Positions 14,805-24,043 of a DNA stretch of 64,000 nt are shown piece by piece; position 1 is the stretch's first letter; each line of letters starts with the position of its first letter. The translations under genes were made by a program, and so were the position numbers. The DNA is from Pseudomonas sp. MM223 (GTDB taxonomy: Bacteria > Pseudomonadota > Gammaproteobacteria > Pseudomonadales > Pseudomonadaceae): contig OX352322.1 of the NCBI GenBank assembly GCA_947090765.1, forward strand, positions 887,501 through 951,500, read 5' to 3'. Below the pieces are notes generated by a model. The model searched no databases and was not told the origin of the DNA. It worked only from the letters and a program-made list of their open reading frames with translations.

Positions 14805-15734
14805 GTGAACAAACTTTCAATCGTGGGCGCCGGCTTGGTCGGCGAGGCGGCGGCGCAGATCATCGCCCGGGACGAGTTGTGCCGTGAGCTGGTGCTGATG
14901 GATGTGCAGGGTGAGCTGGCGCAGGGCAAGGCGCTGGACGTGTGGCAGGCAGCCGTGGAATCAGGCTCCGATACCCGGGTGTACGGCGGGGCCAAAGCCG
15001 ACATGCTGGACGGCTCCGAGCTAGTGGTGATCACTGCTGGCGTGCCGCGCAAGCCCGGCCAGTCGCGCCAGGATGTACTGAGCATCAACCTGCCCATCCT
15101 CGACAGCATCATGGCTGACATCAAACAGCATGCGCCGGCAGCGACGGTACTGGTGGTGTCCAACCCGGTCGACGTGCTCACCTACCGGGCGTGGAGCGTC
15201 AGCGGCCTTGGGCGCGACAAGGTGTTCGGGCAGGCGGGGGTGCTGGATACCGCGCGCATGAAGTGTTTCATCGCCGAACAAACCGGGTTTTCTGCCCGGG
15301 ACATCACGGCGCTGGTGCTGGGCGGGCATGGCGACAGCATGGTGCCGCTGATGCGTTACTGCCAGATCGGCTCGGTGCCGCTGTCGCACTTCTTGTCCAG
15401 TGAGCAGATCGAGCAGATTGTCGAGCGCACGCGCAAGGGCGGCGGCGAGATTCTGGGTTTGAAGAAGCTGGGCAGCGCCTGCGATGCGCCGGGCGTGGCC
15501 ATTGCGCAGATGGTGGATGCCATCGCCAATGGGCGAAACCGCATCTTGCCGGCAGTGGCGATTCTGGAAGGGGAATACGGGCGCAAGGACATTGCCATGG
15601 GCGTGCCCTGTGTACTGGCAGAGGCAGGGCTCGCGCGGGTGATCGAGTTGCCGCTGGATGCGCAGGAACAGGCGATGTTCGACCATTCTGCGGATCAGGT
15701 GGCGCGGGATATTGCCGAGATGAAGGCGTTGTAA
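14805..15734 (+). CDS. mdh: Malate dehydrogenase of the LDH-like type
   Basis: GTG at 14805 follows GGGAGG (14793-14798) and gives 309 residues; a longer frame from 14769 has no ribosome site. The NAD-binding motif GAGLVGE, the substrate-loop GVPRKPGQSR, NPVDVLT, and the catalytic GGHGDSMVPL are all present. The enzyme interconverts malate and oxaloacetate with NAD(H) in the cytoplasm. The Arg-rich active-site loop favours malate over lactate. It sits as a single gene between two iron-signalling modules, divergent from module A. Confidence 0.88.
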   Translation: MNKLSIVGAGLVGEAAAQIIARDELCRELVLMDVQGELAQGKALDVWQAAVESGSDTRVYGGAKADMLDGSELVVITAGVPRKPGQSRQDVLSINLPILDSIMADIKQHAPAATVLVVSNPVDVLTYRAWSVSGLGRDKVFGQAGVLDTARMKCFIAEQTGFSARDITALVLGGHGDSMVPLMRYCQIGSVPLSHFLSSEQIEQIVERTRKGGGEILGLKKLGSACDAPGVAIAQMVDAIANGRNRILPAVAILEGEYGRKDIAMGVPCVLAEAGLARVIELPLDAQEQAMFDHSADQVARDIAEMKAL

Positions 15735-15787
15735 GTGAGGTGGCGCGGATTCAACCTGTTCGCCATAGCGTTTTTGGCGCCTGTGCG

Positions 15788-15815
15788 ATCGAGCGCCGCC
15801 CGGGCGGCGCTCGAT
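15788..15815. repeat. Perfect palindrome, probable terminator of mdh
   Basis: Two 14-base arms (ATCGAGCGCCGCCC and its complement) meet without a loop, followed by TTTATA. A near copy with loop CCGC is at 54251-54274, so this is a repeated element rather than a unique terminator. Confidence 0.7.
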
Positions 15816-15900
15816 TTATACCCCCTGAAAAACTCAAGGCAAACACCAGAACAGCTGTCCTCGCCCCAATTGCCCATATCCATTCATCCAAGCTACCATT

Positions 15901-15919
15901 GCTAATAATTCCTATTAGC
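15901..15919 (+). promoter_or_regulatory. Fur box upstream of module B fecI
   Basis: GCTAATAATTCCTATTAGC is a 19-bp palindrome with perfect 7-bp arms. It resembles the Fur site in size and composition and lies 17 bases before the sigma-factor start, so iron-replete Fur should repress the operon. Confidence 0.65.
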
Positions 15920-15935
15920 ATAATGGCGTCCCCCC

Positions 15936-16472
15936 ATGAATGCCCCGCCCAGCACCCCAGCCCCTGGTTTCGAACTGGAGAAACTCTACCGTTCCCACCA
16001 CGGCTGGATCCGTCAGTGGTTGCAGCGCAAGCTGGGCAATGCCCACGATGCGGCGGAGTTGGCGCAGGATGTGTTCGTGCGGCTGCTGACCAAACCACGT
16101 GCCTTCAATGACCAGGCGCACGCCCGTGCGTACCTGGGGCGCATGTCGCGCAATGCGTGTGTGGACTTCTGGCGGCGGCGGCGGGTAGAGCAGGCTTACC
16201 TGGAAGTGCTGGCAGCCCAACCCGAGCAACTGGCCCCTTCGCTGGAGCACCAGGCGGTCATCCTCGAAACCCTTGGGCAACTGCAGGCCATGTTCGAACG
16301 CATGCCCAAGCGGGTGGCCGAGGCGTTTTCCATGGCGCAGTTGCAGGGCATGAAACAACGCGAGATCGCCGAGCAACTGGGCGTGAGCGAGCGCACCGTT
16401 AACAGTTACCTGGCGCAGGCCATGTACCAATGCCTGCTGCTGGAAGCCGAACTGGATGACTCGCTGGCATGA
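15936..16472 (+). CDS. fecI: ECF sigma factor, FecI type (module B)
   Basis: The 178-residue protein has region 2 (LYRSHHGWIRQWLQRKLGN, AAELAQDVFVRLL, RNACVDFWRRRR) and region 4 with a helix-turn-helix (MKQREIAEQLGVSERTVNSY). It should direct RNA polymerase to the receptor gene of the same module when activated through FecR. ATG at 15936 lies close behind the Fur box. Its stop overlaps the fecR start by 4 bases (ATGA). Confidence 0.9.
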   Translation: MNAPPSTPAPGFELEKLYRSHHGWIRQWLQRKLGNAHDAAELAQDVFVRLLTKPRAFNDQAHARAYLGRMSRNACVDFWRRRRVEQAYLEVLAAQPEQLAPSLEHQAVILETLGQLQAMFERMPKRVAEAFSMAQLQGMKQREIAEQLGVSERTVNSYLAQAMYQCLLLEAELDDSLA

Positions 16473-17434
16473 GCCGGGTGCCACTCGACCATGCCGTGCT
16501 GCAAGCGGCTGCTGGATGGTTCGCGCGGCTGCACGCGGCGCAGCATGACGCCGCAACCCAAGCGCAATGGCAGGCCTGGTTGAGCGAGGATGCACGGCAT
16601 CGCCTGGCCTGGTCCTATGTAGAAAACATCAACCAGCGCTTCGGTAACCTCGACGGCCAGGCAGAGCAGGCGCGGCAGGTGTTCGACAGCGTTCGCCGTG
16701 GCCAGCAGTCGCGCCGGGCCGTGCTTGGCAGCTTGTGTGTGGCGGGTGCGGCAGGGCTGATGGGGTGGGGCGGCTGGCAGCGCGGTTGGGTGGACTCGCC
16801 ACGGGCCTGGTTCGCCACCTACCGCACCGGCCTGGGTGAGGTGCGGCCGCTCACGTTGGCCGATGGCAGCCAGCTGTGGCTGAACGGTGGGACGGCGCTG
16901 GATGTGCAGTTCGATGAAGGCGTACGGCAGCTGCGCCTGTACCGCGGTGAAATCCTGATTGAAACCGGCAGAGACCCTCGGCCTTTTGCCGTCGTCACGC
17001 GGGCAGGGCGCATGCAGCCGCTTGGCACACGGTTCAGCGTTCGGGACCAAGGGCTGGCAACTACCTTGAGCGTGTTTGAAGGCACCGTGCAGGCAACCTG
17101 TTCCGGCAGTGGTGTGCACACCACGTTGGGCGCCGGCCAAATGGTGGTGTTCGACGCACAGCAGGCCGGCACGTCGTCTGCTGCACAAGCCCTGCGCCAA
17201 GACTGGAGCCGCGGTGTGCTGGTGGCGGAAGACATGCCATTGGGCCAGGTGATCGACGTGCTGCGCGACTATCGCCATGGCCATTTGGGCATCGACCCTG
17301 CGCTAAAAAGCTTGCGGGCAGTGGGTACCTTCCCGTTGCTGGAAACGGACCGCACCTTGGCCATGCTCGAGCGTGCGTTACCCATTCGGGTGGTACGCAC
17401 CTTGCCGTGGTGGGTCTCCATCGAGGCCCGCTGA
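16469..17434 (+). CDS. fecR: FecR-like sigma regulator (module B)
   Basis: The 321-residue protein shows the FecR N-terminal domain (AAAGWFARLHAAQ, WQAWLSEDARHRLAWSYVE), a membrane segment near 85-105 (VLGSLCVAGAAGLMGWGG) and the periplasmic FecR domain (YRTGLGEVRPLTLADGSQLWL, QPLGTRFSV, DMPLGQVIDVLRDY). It transmits the receptor signal to the module B sigma factor. Arg-Arg before the membrane segment (QQSRRAVLGSL) suggests possible Tat export, as known for some FecR proteins. The receptor gene starts 89 bases downstream. Confidence 0.9.
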   Translation: MSRVPLDHAVLQAAAGWFARLHAAQHDAATQAQWQAWLSEDARHRLAWSYVENINQRFGNLDGQAEQARQVFDSVRRGQQSRRAVLGSLCVAGAAGLMGWGGWQRGWVDSPRAWFATYRTGLGEVRPLTLADGSQLWLNGGTALDVQFDEGVRQLRLYRGEILIETGRDPRPFAVVTRAGRMQPLGTRFSVRDQGLATTLSVFEGTVQATCSGSGVHTTLGAGQMVVFDAQQAGTSSAAQALRQDWSRGVLVAEDMPLGQVIDVLRDYRHGHLGIDPALKSLRAVGTFPLLETDRTLAMLERALPIRVVRTLPWWVSIEAR

Positions 17435-17523
17435 AAAATATCAAAAAACTTTTTCTGGTTTTGCGACGCTCATGCGCTTGGTGGGATGACGCTACTTCAT
17501 CCTGCTTATGGAAGGACCCTTTC

Positions 17524-19959
17524 ATGCTGCTTCGCAACACTGCTTTCTCACGCCGTCATCCGCTGGCCCTGGCCATCCTCCTTGCCCTTGGCAGTCACGC
17601 TGCCACCGCCCAGGCCGACAGCAACGGCGCAGCTGTGCAAGGTGTGGTGTTCGACATTCCGGCCGGGCCGCTGGCACGGCAACTGAACCTGCTGGCCAGC
17701 CAGGCCGGGCTGTTGATTGGCGGTGATGCCACGCTCACCGCCAACAAGCAGAGCCAGGTAGTGCAGGCCACCAGTGTGGAGCAGGCGCTGGCGCAGATGC
17801 TGGCTGGCAGCGGTGTGGAGGCGGTGCGCACGGGCGAGCGGGAGTTCCAGCTGGTGCGTCAGGTTGAGGGCGCAGCCGGTGCCGTGACCCTGGGCAGCAC
17901 CACCATCTCCGGTCAGGGCCTGGGCGGCTTGACGGAAGGCACCGGGGCCTACGCGACGGGGCGATCGTCCACGGCCACCAAGCTGCCGATGAGCCTGCGC
18001 GAAACGCCGCAGTCGGTCACCGTGGTCACCCGTCAGCGCATGGATGACCAGAACATGAAAAACCTCGACGACGTCATGCGTAATGCCACGGGCGTTACCA
18101 TCATCAAGAACGGCAGCGAGCGCTCGTTGTACCAGGCCCGCGGGCAAACGGTCGAAAACCTGCAGATTGACGGTGTGCCGACCAACATCGGCAACCCCTA
18201 CTCGATGGACACCATTTCCAAGCCCAACACCGACATCTACGACCGTGTCGAAGTGGTGCGGGGCGCCACCGGCCTGATGGAAGGCGCGGGTAACCCGTCG
18301 GCCTCCATCAACCTGGTCCGCAAGCGGCCCACGGCCGAGCGCCAGGCGTTGATCGAAACGTCGGTCGGTTCCTGGGACGACTACAAGACCATGGTCGATT
18401 TGTCTGCGCCGCTGAACGAAGCCGGCACCTTGCGCGGCCGCTCGGTCATTACCTACAACAATGCCAACAGCTACCTGGACACTGCCCAGAAAGAAAACCA
18501 ACTGTTCTACGGCATTATCGAGGCCGACCTGGGTGAGTCGACCTTGGCCACTTTCGGGTTTACCTACCAGAAGGACCGCAACTCCGGTTATGACTGGTCG
18601 GGCCTGCCCAGCAAGGAGAGCGGCGCGTTCTACCCGGTTTCGCGCGCTACCTCGCTGACCGGCGACTGGAACCACCTGGACAAGCGCAATACCACTGTGT
18701 TCGCCGATATCCAGCACACCTTTGCCAATGGCTGGAAGGGCGTGGTGGCCGTGAACCAGATGTGGGCCAAGTCGGACTTTCTGGGTAACTACACCTACCC
18801 GGGCGGTGGCACCGACCTGTTCACCCTCAACCCGCGCCACTTTCACTTCGATGACACCCAAACCAGCATCGACGGCTATTTCACCGGCCCGTTCCAACTG
18901 CTGGGTCGCCAGCATGAGCTGATCGTGGGCGGCAACTGGAACAAGGACGACTTCGACTATCACGGCGGGCGCGATGCCACCTACCGCTACATCATCGACA
19001 TGAACAACCTGGCAGCGTACGACCCACCCAGCCCGACCGCCCTCAACGTCAACCAGTGGCAATACAACCGCACGCAGGAGCAGAAGGGCGTATATGTGGC
19101 CAGCCGGTTCAGCCTTACCAACAGCACCACGTTCATCCTCGGTAGCCGCCTGAGCTGGTACAGCCATGATTCGCTGGACGACACCAATGGCGTGCGTGAA
19201 CCCTCAGACCACAAGCACTTCTCCAAAAGTGGCGAAGTCACCCCTTATGCGGGCCTGGTGCAAGACCTGAACGAAAACTGGTCGGCCTACGTCAGCTACA
19301 CCGAAATTTTCAAACCGCAGAGTTCGCAGGATGTGGATGGCAACACGTTGCTGCCGATGACTGGCAGCAACTACGAGGTCGGCTTGAAGGGTGAGTTTTT
19401 GGACAAGCGCCTGCAAACCGCTATCGCGCTGTTCCAGGCCGACCAGACCGGCCGTGCAGAGCGGGTGACCTGTGCGCAGACCTGGGCGTGCTACCGCGCA
19501 TCCGACAAGGTGCGCAACAAAGGTATCGAGCTGGAGCTGACCGGCGAGGTGCTGGCGAACTGGAATGTATCGGCGGGGTATACCTATACCCAGTCCAAGT
19601 ACATTGGTGGCGAGCAAAAAGGCGAAGACTTCAACGGCGCCTCGCCGCGTCACCTGTTCAAGGTGGCGACCGACTACCGCCTGCCAGGTGCGTTCAACCA
19701 GCTGCGTGTGGGTGGCAGCTTCTATGCGCAGAGCACGATGACCCAGACCGAGGTAGGCAAGGACTACAAGATCCAGCAGGACGCCTACCACCTGACCAAC
19801 CTGCATGCGATCTACGAGATCAACAAAAACCTGGAAGTGCTGTACAACCTGGATAACGTGTTCGACAAGAAGTACTACCAGACCCTGGGCAACCCCAACT
19901 ACTGGAACTTCTATGGCGAGCCGCGCAACTTCAACCTGGCGCTGCGGGCTAGGTTCTAA
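17524..19959 (+). CDS. TonB-dependent ferric-siderophore receptor with signalling domain (module B)
   Basis: ATG at 17524 is preceded by GGAAGGA and starts a signal peptide (MLLRNTAFSRRHPLALAILL ... ATAQA); a longer frame from 17407 overlaps fecR and is unlikely. The 811-residue precursor has an STN domain at about 43-95 (FDIPAGPLARQLNLLASQAG), a plug with RETPQSVTVVTRQRMDDQN and YDRVEVVRGATGLMEGAGN, and a barrel ending YGEPRNFNLALRARF. It belongs to the FpvA/FoxA-like transducer receptors; the siderophore cannot be told from sequence alone. Confidence 0.92.
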   Translation: MLLRNTAFSRRHPLALAILLALGSHAATAQADSNGAAVQGVVFDIPAGPLARQLNLLASQAGLLIGGDATLTANKQSQVVQATSVEQALAQMLAGSGVEAVRTGEREFQLVRQVEGAAGAVTLGSTTISGQGLGGLTEGTGAYATGRSSTATKLPMSLRETPQSVTVVTRQRMDDQNMKNLDDVMRNATGVTIIKNGSERSLYQARGQTVENLQIDGVPTNIGNPYSMDTISKPNTDIYDRVEVVRGATGLMEGAGNPSASINLVRKRPTAERQALIETSVGSWDDYKTMVDLSAPLNEAGTLRGRSVITYNNANSYLDTAQKENQLFYGIIEADLGESTLATFGFTYQKDRNSGYDWSGLPSKESGAFYPVSRATSLTGDWNHLDKRNTTVFADIQHTFANGWKGVVAVNQMWAKSDFLGNYTYPGGGTDLFTLNPRHFHFDDTQTSIDGYFTGPFQLLGRQHELIVGGNWNKDDFDYHGGRDATYRYIIDMNNLAAYDPPSPTALNVNQWQYNRTQEQKGVYVASRFSLTNSTTFILGSRLSWYSHDSLDDTNGVREPSDHKHFSKSGEVTPYAGLVQDLNENWSAYVSYTEIFKPQSSQDVDGNTLLPMTGSNYEVGLKGEFLDKRLQTAIALFQADQTGRAERVTCAQTWACYRASDKVRNKGIELELTGEVLANWNVSAGYTYTQSKYIGGEQKGEDFNGASPRHLFKVATDYRLPGAFNQLRVGGSFYAQSTMTQTEVGKDYKIQQDAYHLTNLHAIYEINKNLEVLYNLDNVFDKKYYQTLGNPNYWNFYGEPRNFNLALRARF

Positions 19960-20034
19960 GCGGCAGGGTAAAGGTTTCAACATCGCTGGCCAGTGGGTTG
20001 CCTTGTAGTCCATCGCGTGCAAGGCACCCGTTGT

Positions 20035-20055
20035 AAATGAAAACCCTTATCGTTA
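20035..20055 (+). promoter_or_regulatory. Fur-box candidate upstream of module C fecI
   Basis: AAATGAAAACCCTTATCGTT is a partial match to the Fur consensus, 40 bases before the sigma-factor start. Confidence 0.35.
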
Positions 20056-20094
20056 AAGTCAGCGCCTTCTTCCCCGCCCGGGTCGCCCTCACGC

Positions 20095-20592
20095 ATGAAG
20101 ACCGAAGAGCTGGAACTGGCTTTCAAGGCCCATGCCGGGGAGTTGCGCGCATTCCTGTACCGGCAGCTGCGCAACACCGACACTGCGGCCGACCTGGTGC
20201 AGGAAACCTACCTGCGCATGCTTCGCCAGCCGCCCCGCGGCCCGGTGCTGAACCTGCGCAGCTTGCTGTTTCGCATTGCCCGCAACCTGGTCATCGACCA
20301 AGCCCGCAGCCGCGGCACGCGGGGGCAGCATGACGAGGGCATGGCGTACCTGTACGAAGTCACCGGCGAAAGCCCCGAGCCGTTTGCCGAAGTCGCCGCC
20401 CGGCGCGAGCTGGCGCTGATGGCCGAGGCGTTGCAGCGCCTGCCGCCGCGCTGCCAGGAGATTTTTCTGCTGTGTCGCCTGGAGGGCATGGCGCACAAGG
20501 CAGTGGCCGAGCAGTTGGGCGTTTCGGTGAGCACGGTCGAGAAACAGCTGGCCATTGCGCTGGACTTTCTGGGCCAGAGTTTGCAACGTTGA
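20095..20592 (+). CDS. fecI: ECF sigma factor, FecI type (module C)
   Basis: The 165-residue protein carries region 2 (FLYRQLRNTDTAADLVQETY, RIARNLVIDQARSRG) and region 4 (LEGMAHKAVAEQLGVSVSTVEKQL). The region-4 sequence with VSVSTVEKQLA is typical of the FiuI-type subgroup. It should drive expression of the ferrichrome-like receptor two genes downstream. ATG at 20095 has only a weak ribosome site (CCTCACGC precedes it), so the exact start is not certain. Confidence 0.88.
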   Translation: MKTEELELAFKAHAGELRAFLYRQLRNTDTAADLVQETYLRMLRQPPRGPVLNLRSLLFRIARNLVIDQARSRGTRGQHDEGMAYLYEVTGESPEPFAEVAARRELALMAEALQRLPPRCQEIFLLCRLEGMAHKAVAEQLGVSVSTVEKQLAIALDFLGQSLQR

Positions 20593-20597
20593 CGGTT

Positions 20598-21527
20598 ATG
20601 CACAAGCCATCCGCTCCCCTCGACCCTTCACCTGACGTACGCCGGGCTGCCCAGGCCTGGGTGGTGCGTTTGACTTCGGGCAATGTGCAGCCAGGCGATG
20701 TGGAAGCGGCGCGGGCCTGGTGCGCGCAGGCGCCGGAGCATCAGCAGGCGTTTGTCGAGGCGCGGCAACTGTGGGCTTTGAGCGGGCAGCTTGAGGCCCC
20801 GGCGCGTCGGCGGGCGCCGGCCCGGCAATGGGCGTTGGCCAGTGCCGCGGTACTGGTGCTGGGCGTTGGCGTGGCGTTGGCCTGGCACGGGCAGTGGGGC
20901 GCGGATTATCGCACCGGAGTAGGGGAGCGCCGGGTTGTCGCGTTGAGCGATGGCTCGCGTATCAGCCTGGATGCCGAGTCGGCAGTGGATGTGAACATCA
21001 GTGACCGGGCGCGGCGCATTACCCTGCGTAAGGGAGAGGCGGTGTTTGAGGTGGCGCATGACCCGGCGCGGCCGTTCACCGTGCAGGCGGGCGAGGTGCA
21101 GGCTACCGCACTGGGTACAGTGTATGCCGTGGGCCGCGAGGGCGCGTCGGTGGACGTGGTGGTCAAGCGTGGGCGAGTGGAGGTCAGTGACGCGGCGGAC
21201 CGTGTCGAGCTTGCTGCCGGCGAGGCGGTGGGGCGAGAGGCTGGGCGGTTGGGTAGCAAGCACGGGTTGGATGTGGACAGTGCGCTGGCCTGGCAGCAGG
21301 GGCGGCTGGTGTTCGAGCAGGCGCCGCTGGCGCAGGTGCTGAAGGCGCTGGAACGGTATCGGCCGGGGTGGTTGGTAATTGGCGATGAGCAACTGCGCGG
21401 GCTCAAGGTCAGTGGCACGTTCCAGCTGGACCGGCTGGATGAAGGCTTGGCGACCCTTGAGCAGGCGTTCCCCCTGAGCATTCATCGGTACTCGGATTAT
21501 CTGCTGGTGTTTGAGATGCGTGACTGA
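20598..21527 (+). CDS. fecR: FecR-like sigma regulator (module C)
   Basis: ATG at 20598, five bases after the sigma-factor stop, fits better than a longer overlapping frame from 20472. The 309-residue protein has the N-terminal FecR domain (AAQAWVVRLTSGNVQPGD), a membrane segment at about 77-95 (WALASAAVLVLGVGVALAW) and the periplasmic domain (YRTGVGERRVVALSDGSRISL, ATALGTVYAV, PLAQVLKALERYRPGWL). It links the module C receptor with its sigma factor. The receptor gene follows after about 100 bases. Confidence 0.88.
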   Translation: MHKPSAPLDPSPDVRRAAQAWVVRLTSGNVQPGDVEAARAWCAQAPEHQQAFVEARQLWALSGQLEAPARRRAPARQWALASAAVLVLGVGVALAWHGQWGADYRTGVGERRVVALSDGSRISLDAESAVDVNISDRARRITLRKGEAVFEVAHDPARPFTVQAGEVQATALGTVYAVGREGASVDVVVKRGRVEVSDAADRVELAAGEAVGREAGRLGSKHGLDVDSALAWQQGRLVFEQAPLAQVLKALERYRPGWLVIGDEQLRGLKVSGTFQLDRLDEGLATLEQAFPLSIHRYSDYLLVFEMRD

Positions 21528-21628
21528 GCACGGGTTAGCCAGCATCGAAAATTATTTTTACGGGTCTGTCACCGTCATCCGTCATCCCCTTTCAAAAACG
21601 AATGCTTCGTATTTGAAAGGGGGGTGTG

Positions 21629-23995
21629 ATGGACCGAGGGCATTTTCGTAGGGCGTCGATGACGTCGTTTTCGTTGCTGTGCGCGCTGCTGCCAGGCCTG
21701 GCCCTGGCTGAGCCACGCGAGTTCGACATCGCTCCGCAGCCACTGGCCAGCGCGCTTAACCGCCTGGCTGCGCAGGGCGGGCTGCAGGTGATCTTCGATG
21801 GCAATCTGGTGCAGGGCAAGAGCAGCCGTGGCATCAACGGCCGGCATGAACCGGAAGCGGCGCTGTCCGAGTTGCTACAGGGCAGTGGCCTGACCTGGCG
21901 CGCCACCGGCAGCACCAGTGTCACCCTGGAGCCCGCTGCGCAATCGTCTGGCGCGCTGGAACTGGGAGCCACCTCGATCGTTGGCCAGGCCTACAGCTCG
22001 GTCAGCCCGGACGATGGCTACGTGGCCAAGCGCTCGTCGGTCGGCAGCAAGACCGACACCCCGTTGATCGAAACCCCAGCCTCGGTCTCGGTCATTACCC
22101 GCGAGCAGATCGAGGCCCAGCAACCCAAGACCGTGGCCCAGGCGCTGCGCTATACCCCAGGCGTGAACACTGAACTGGCTGGCCCGCAGTTCGTCGTCGA
22201 TCAGTTGTCCATCCGCGGTTTCCAGCAGGGCACCGGGCGCATGCTGCGCGACGGCACGCGTACCTTCCTGCCGGAGTTTCTCGGTTGGGACGCGCCAGAA
22301 CCCTATGGCCTGGAGCGCATCGAGGTACTGCGCGGTGCCAGTTCAGTGCTGTACGGCGCCTCGGACCCGGGCGGGCAAATCAACCTGGTCAGTAAGCGTC
22401 CCACTCAGCAGCCCTTGCACGAAGTGCAGTTGCAGGCCGGCAACCTGAACTATCAGCAAGGCGCCTTCGACCTGGGTGATGCACTGGATGACGAAGGCAT
22501 CTGGAGTTATCGCCTGACCGGCCTGTTCCGCGAAACCGATGCCCAGACCGACCACATCACCAACCGCCGGCAGTACATTGCTCCGGCGCTCAGCTATCGC
22601 CCCAGTGCCGATACCGAGTTCACCCTGCTGGGTGAGTATCAGCGCCAGACCGGCAACTTCGCCAACTCACTGCCCGCCAACGGTACTGTGTTCCGCGATG
22701 CGCGTGGCCGGCTGGACCGCGACACCTACGTCGGCGATAGCGCCTACGACTTCATGACCAACGAGAAGACCTCGCTGGGTTATGTGTTCGAACACCACTT
22801 CGACGAGACCTGGACCCTGCGCCAGAACGTGCGCTACAGCAACTACCGCCAGGCCAGCAGCGAAATCGCCTTGTTCGGCCCTGCCGGAGGTGGGCAGTAC
22901 TCGCGTTACAGCGACCAGCGCAAGGGCGATGGCCGCTTGTTCACCGTGGACACCCACGTACAGGCCAACTTCGCTACCGGGCCGGTGGAGCACACCCTGC
23001 TGAGCGGCGTCGACTACAACAACGGCAAGTTCGATCAGCAGCAGGCTCTGGACTTTATCCTGCAAAGCTTCGACCCGTTCCAGCCGGTGTACGGCCAGCC
23101 GCTGAGCACCGTGCCGTTCAGCTTTGCCAGCTATGAGCAGAAGCTGTCCCAGACCGGCGTGTACCTGCAGGATCAACTGCGTATCGACAACTGGGTGTTG
23201 CTGCTGGGCGGGCGCTACGACTGGGCGGTCAACCAGAAGGACGATCGCGCCCCGCAAACGCAGAAGGACGAGAAATTCAGCGGCCGCGCCGGGTTGGTCT
23301 ACCTGTTCGACAATGGCCTGGCGCCTTACCTCAGCTACAGCGAGTCGTTCCTGCCGGTGATGGGCACTACCGCCGATGGCACCCAGCTCGACCCGGAAAC
23401 CGGCAAACAGTACGAGTTGGGCCTGAAGTACGAGCCACCGGGCAGCAACAGCCTGTACACCGTCGCGGTGTTCGAGCTGACCAAGCAGAACGTCACCGAG
23501 ACCATCAACGGCTTCAGCCGCCAGGAAGGCGAAGTACGCTCACGTGGTGTTGAACTGGAGGCCAAAACCGAGCTGGCGCCGGGCTTCAACCTGATTGGCA
23601 GCTACACCTGGAACGATGTCGAAGTTACCCAGTCCGAGCGCGGCAACAAGGGCAATACGCCGTTCCGCACACCGGAGCACATGGCCTCGTTGTGGGCGGA
23701 CTACCAGTTGCAAGGTGGATCGCTGAACGGGCTGCGGCTGGGCGCTGGCACCCGTTATGTGGGCAGCACCTTTGGCGATGCGCAGAACAGCTTCAAGGTC
23801 GACAGCTATGTGCTGGTGGATGCGATGGTGAGCTATGAGCTGGGCAAGCTGGATGCTTCGCTCAAGGGCGTGGAGCTGGCACTCAATGCCAGCAACCTGT
23901 TCGACAAGGAGTACGTGGCCGGCTGCTTCAACGACATGGGTTGCCAATATGGGCAGCAGCGCACGGTGTACGGGACGGTGACGTATAACTGGTGA
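21629..23995 (+). CDS. TonB-dependent receptor, ferrichrome type, with signalling domain (module C)
   Basis: The 788-residue precursor starts at ATG 21629 behind AAAGGGGGG and has a signal peptide ending ALAEP, an STN domain at about 30-80 (FDIAPQPLASALNRLAAQGG), a plug with ETPASVSVITREQIEAQQ and LERIEVLRGASSVLYGASDP, and a barrel ending in the Trp of VYGTVTYNW. The paired Cys in CFNDMGCQYG near the C-terminus is a hallmark I know from FhuA/FiuA ferrichrome receptors. It probably imports ferrichrome or a similar hydroxamate and signals through FecR. Confidence 0.9.
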   Translation: MDRGHFRRASMTSFSLLCALLPGLALAEPREFDIAPQPLASALNRLAAQGGLQVIFDGNLVQGKSSRGINGRHEPEAALSELLQGSGLTWRATGSTSVTLEPAAQSSGALELGATSIVGQAYSSVSPDDGYVAKRSSVGSKTDTPLIETPASVSVITREQIEAQQPKTVAQALRYTPGVNTELAGPQFVVDQLSIRGFQQGTGRMLRDGTRTFLPEFLGWDAPEPYGLERIEVLRGASSVLYGASDPGGQINLVSKRPTQQPLHEVQLQAGNLNYQQGAFDLGDALDDEGIWSYRLTGLFRETDAQTDHITNRRQYIAPALSYRPSADTEFTLLGEYQRQTGNFANSLPANGTVFRDARGRLDRDTYVGDSAYDFMTNEKTSLGYVFEHHFDETWTLRQNVRYSNYRQASSEIALFGPAGGGQYSRYSDQRKGDGRLFTVDTHVQANFATGPVEHTLLSGVDYNNGKFDQQQALDFILQSFDPFQPVYGQPLSTVPFSFASYEQKLSQTGVYLQDQLRIDNWVLLLGGRYDWAVNQKDDRAPQTQKDEKFSGRAGLVYLFDNGLAPYLSYSESFLPVMGTTADGTQLDPETGKQYELGLKYEPPGSNSLYTVAVFELTKQNVTETINGFSRQEGEVRSRGVELEAKTELAPGFNLIGSYTWNDVEVTQSERGNKGNTPFRTPEHMASLWADYQLQGGSLNGLRLGAGTRYVGSTFGDAQNSFKVDSYVLVDAMVSYELGKLDASLKGVELALNASNLFDKEYVAGCFNDMGCQYGQQRTVYGTVTYNW

Positions 23996-24043
23996 GTGCC
24001 ACCGCCCGACAGGTAACGCGGTCAAGTGGGAGGTGCTGGAGGG

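Noticed and set aside
17548..19167. 539-codon open frame on the - strand
   Set aside because: Antisense to receptor B with biased composition; no start signal.
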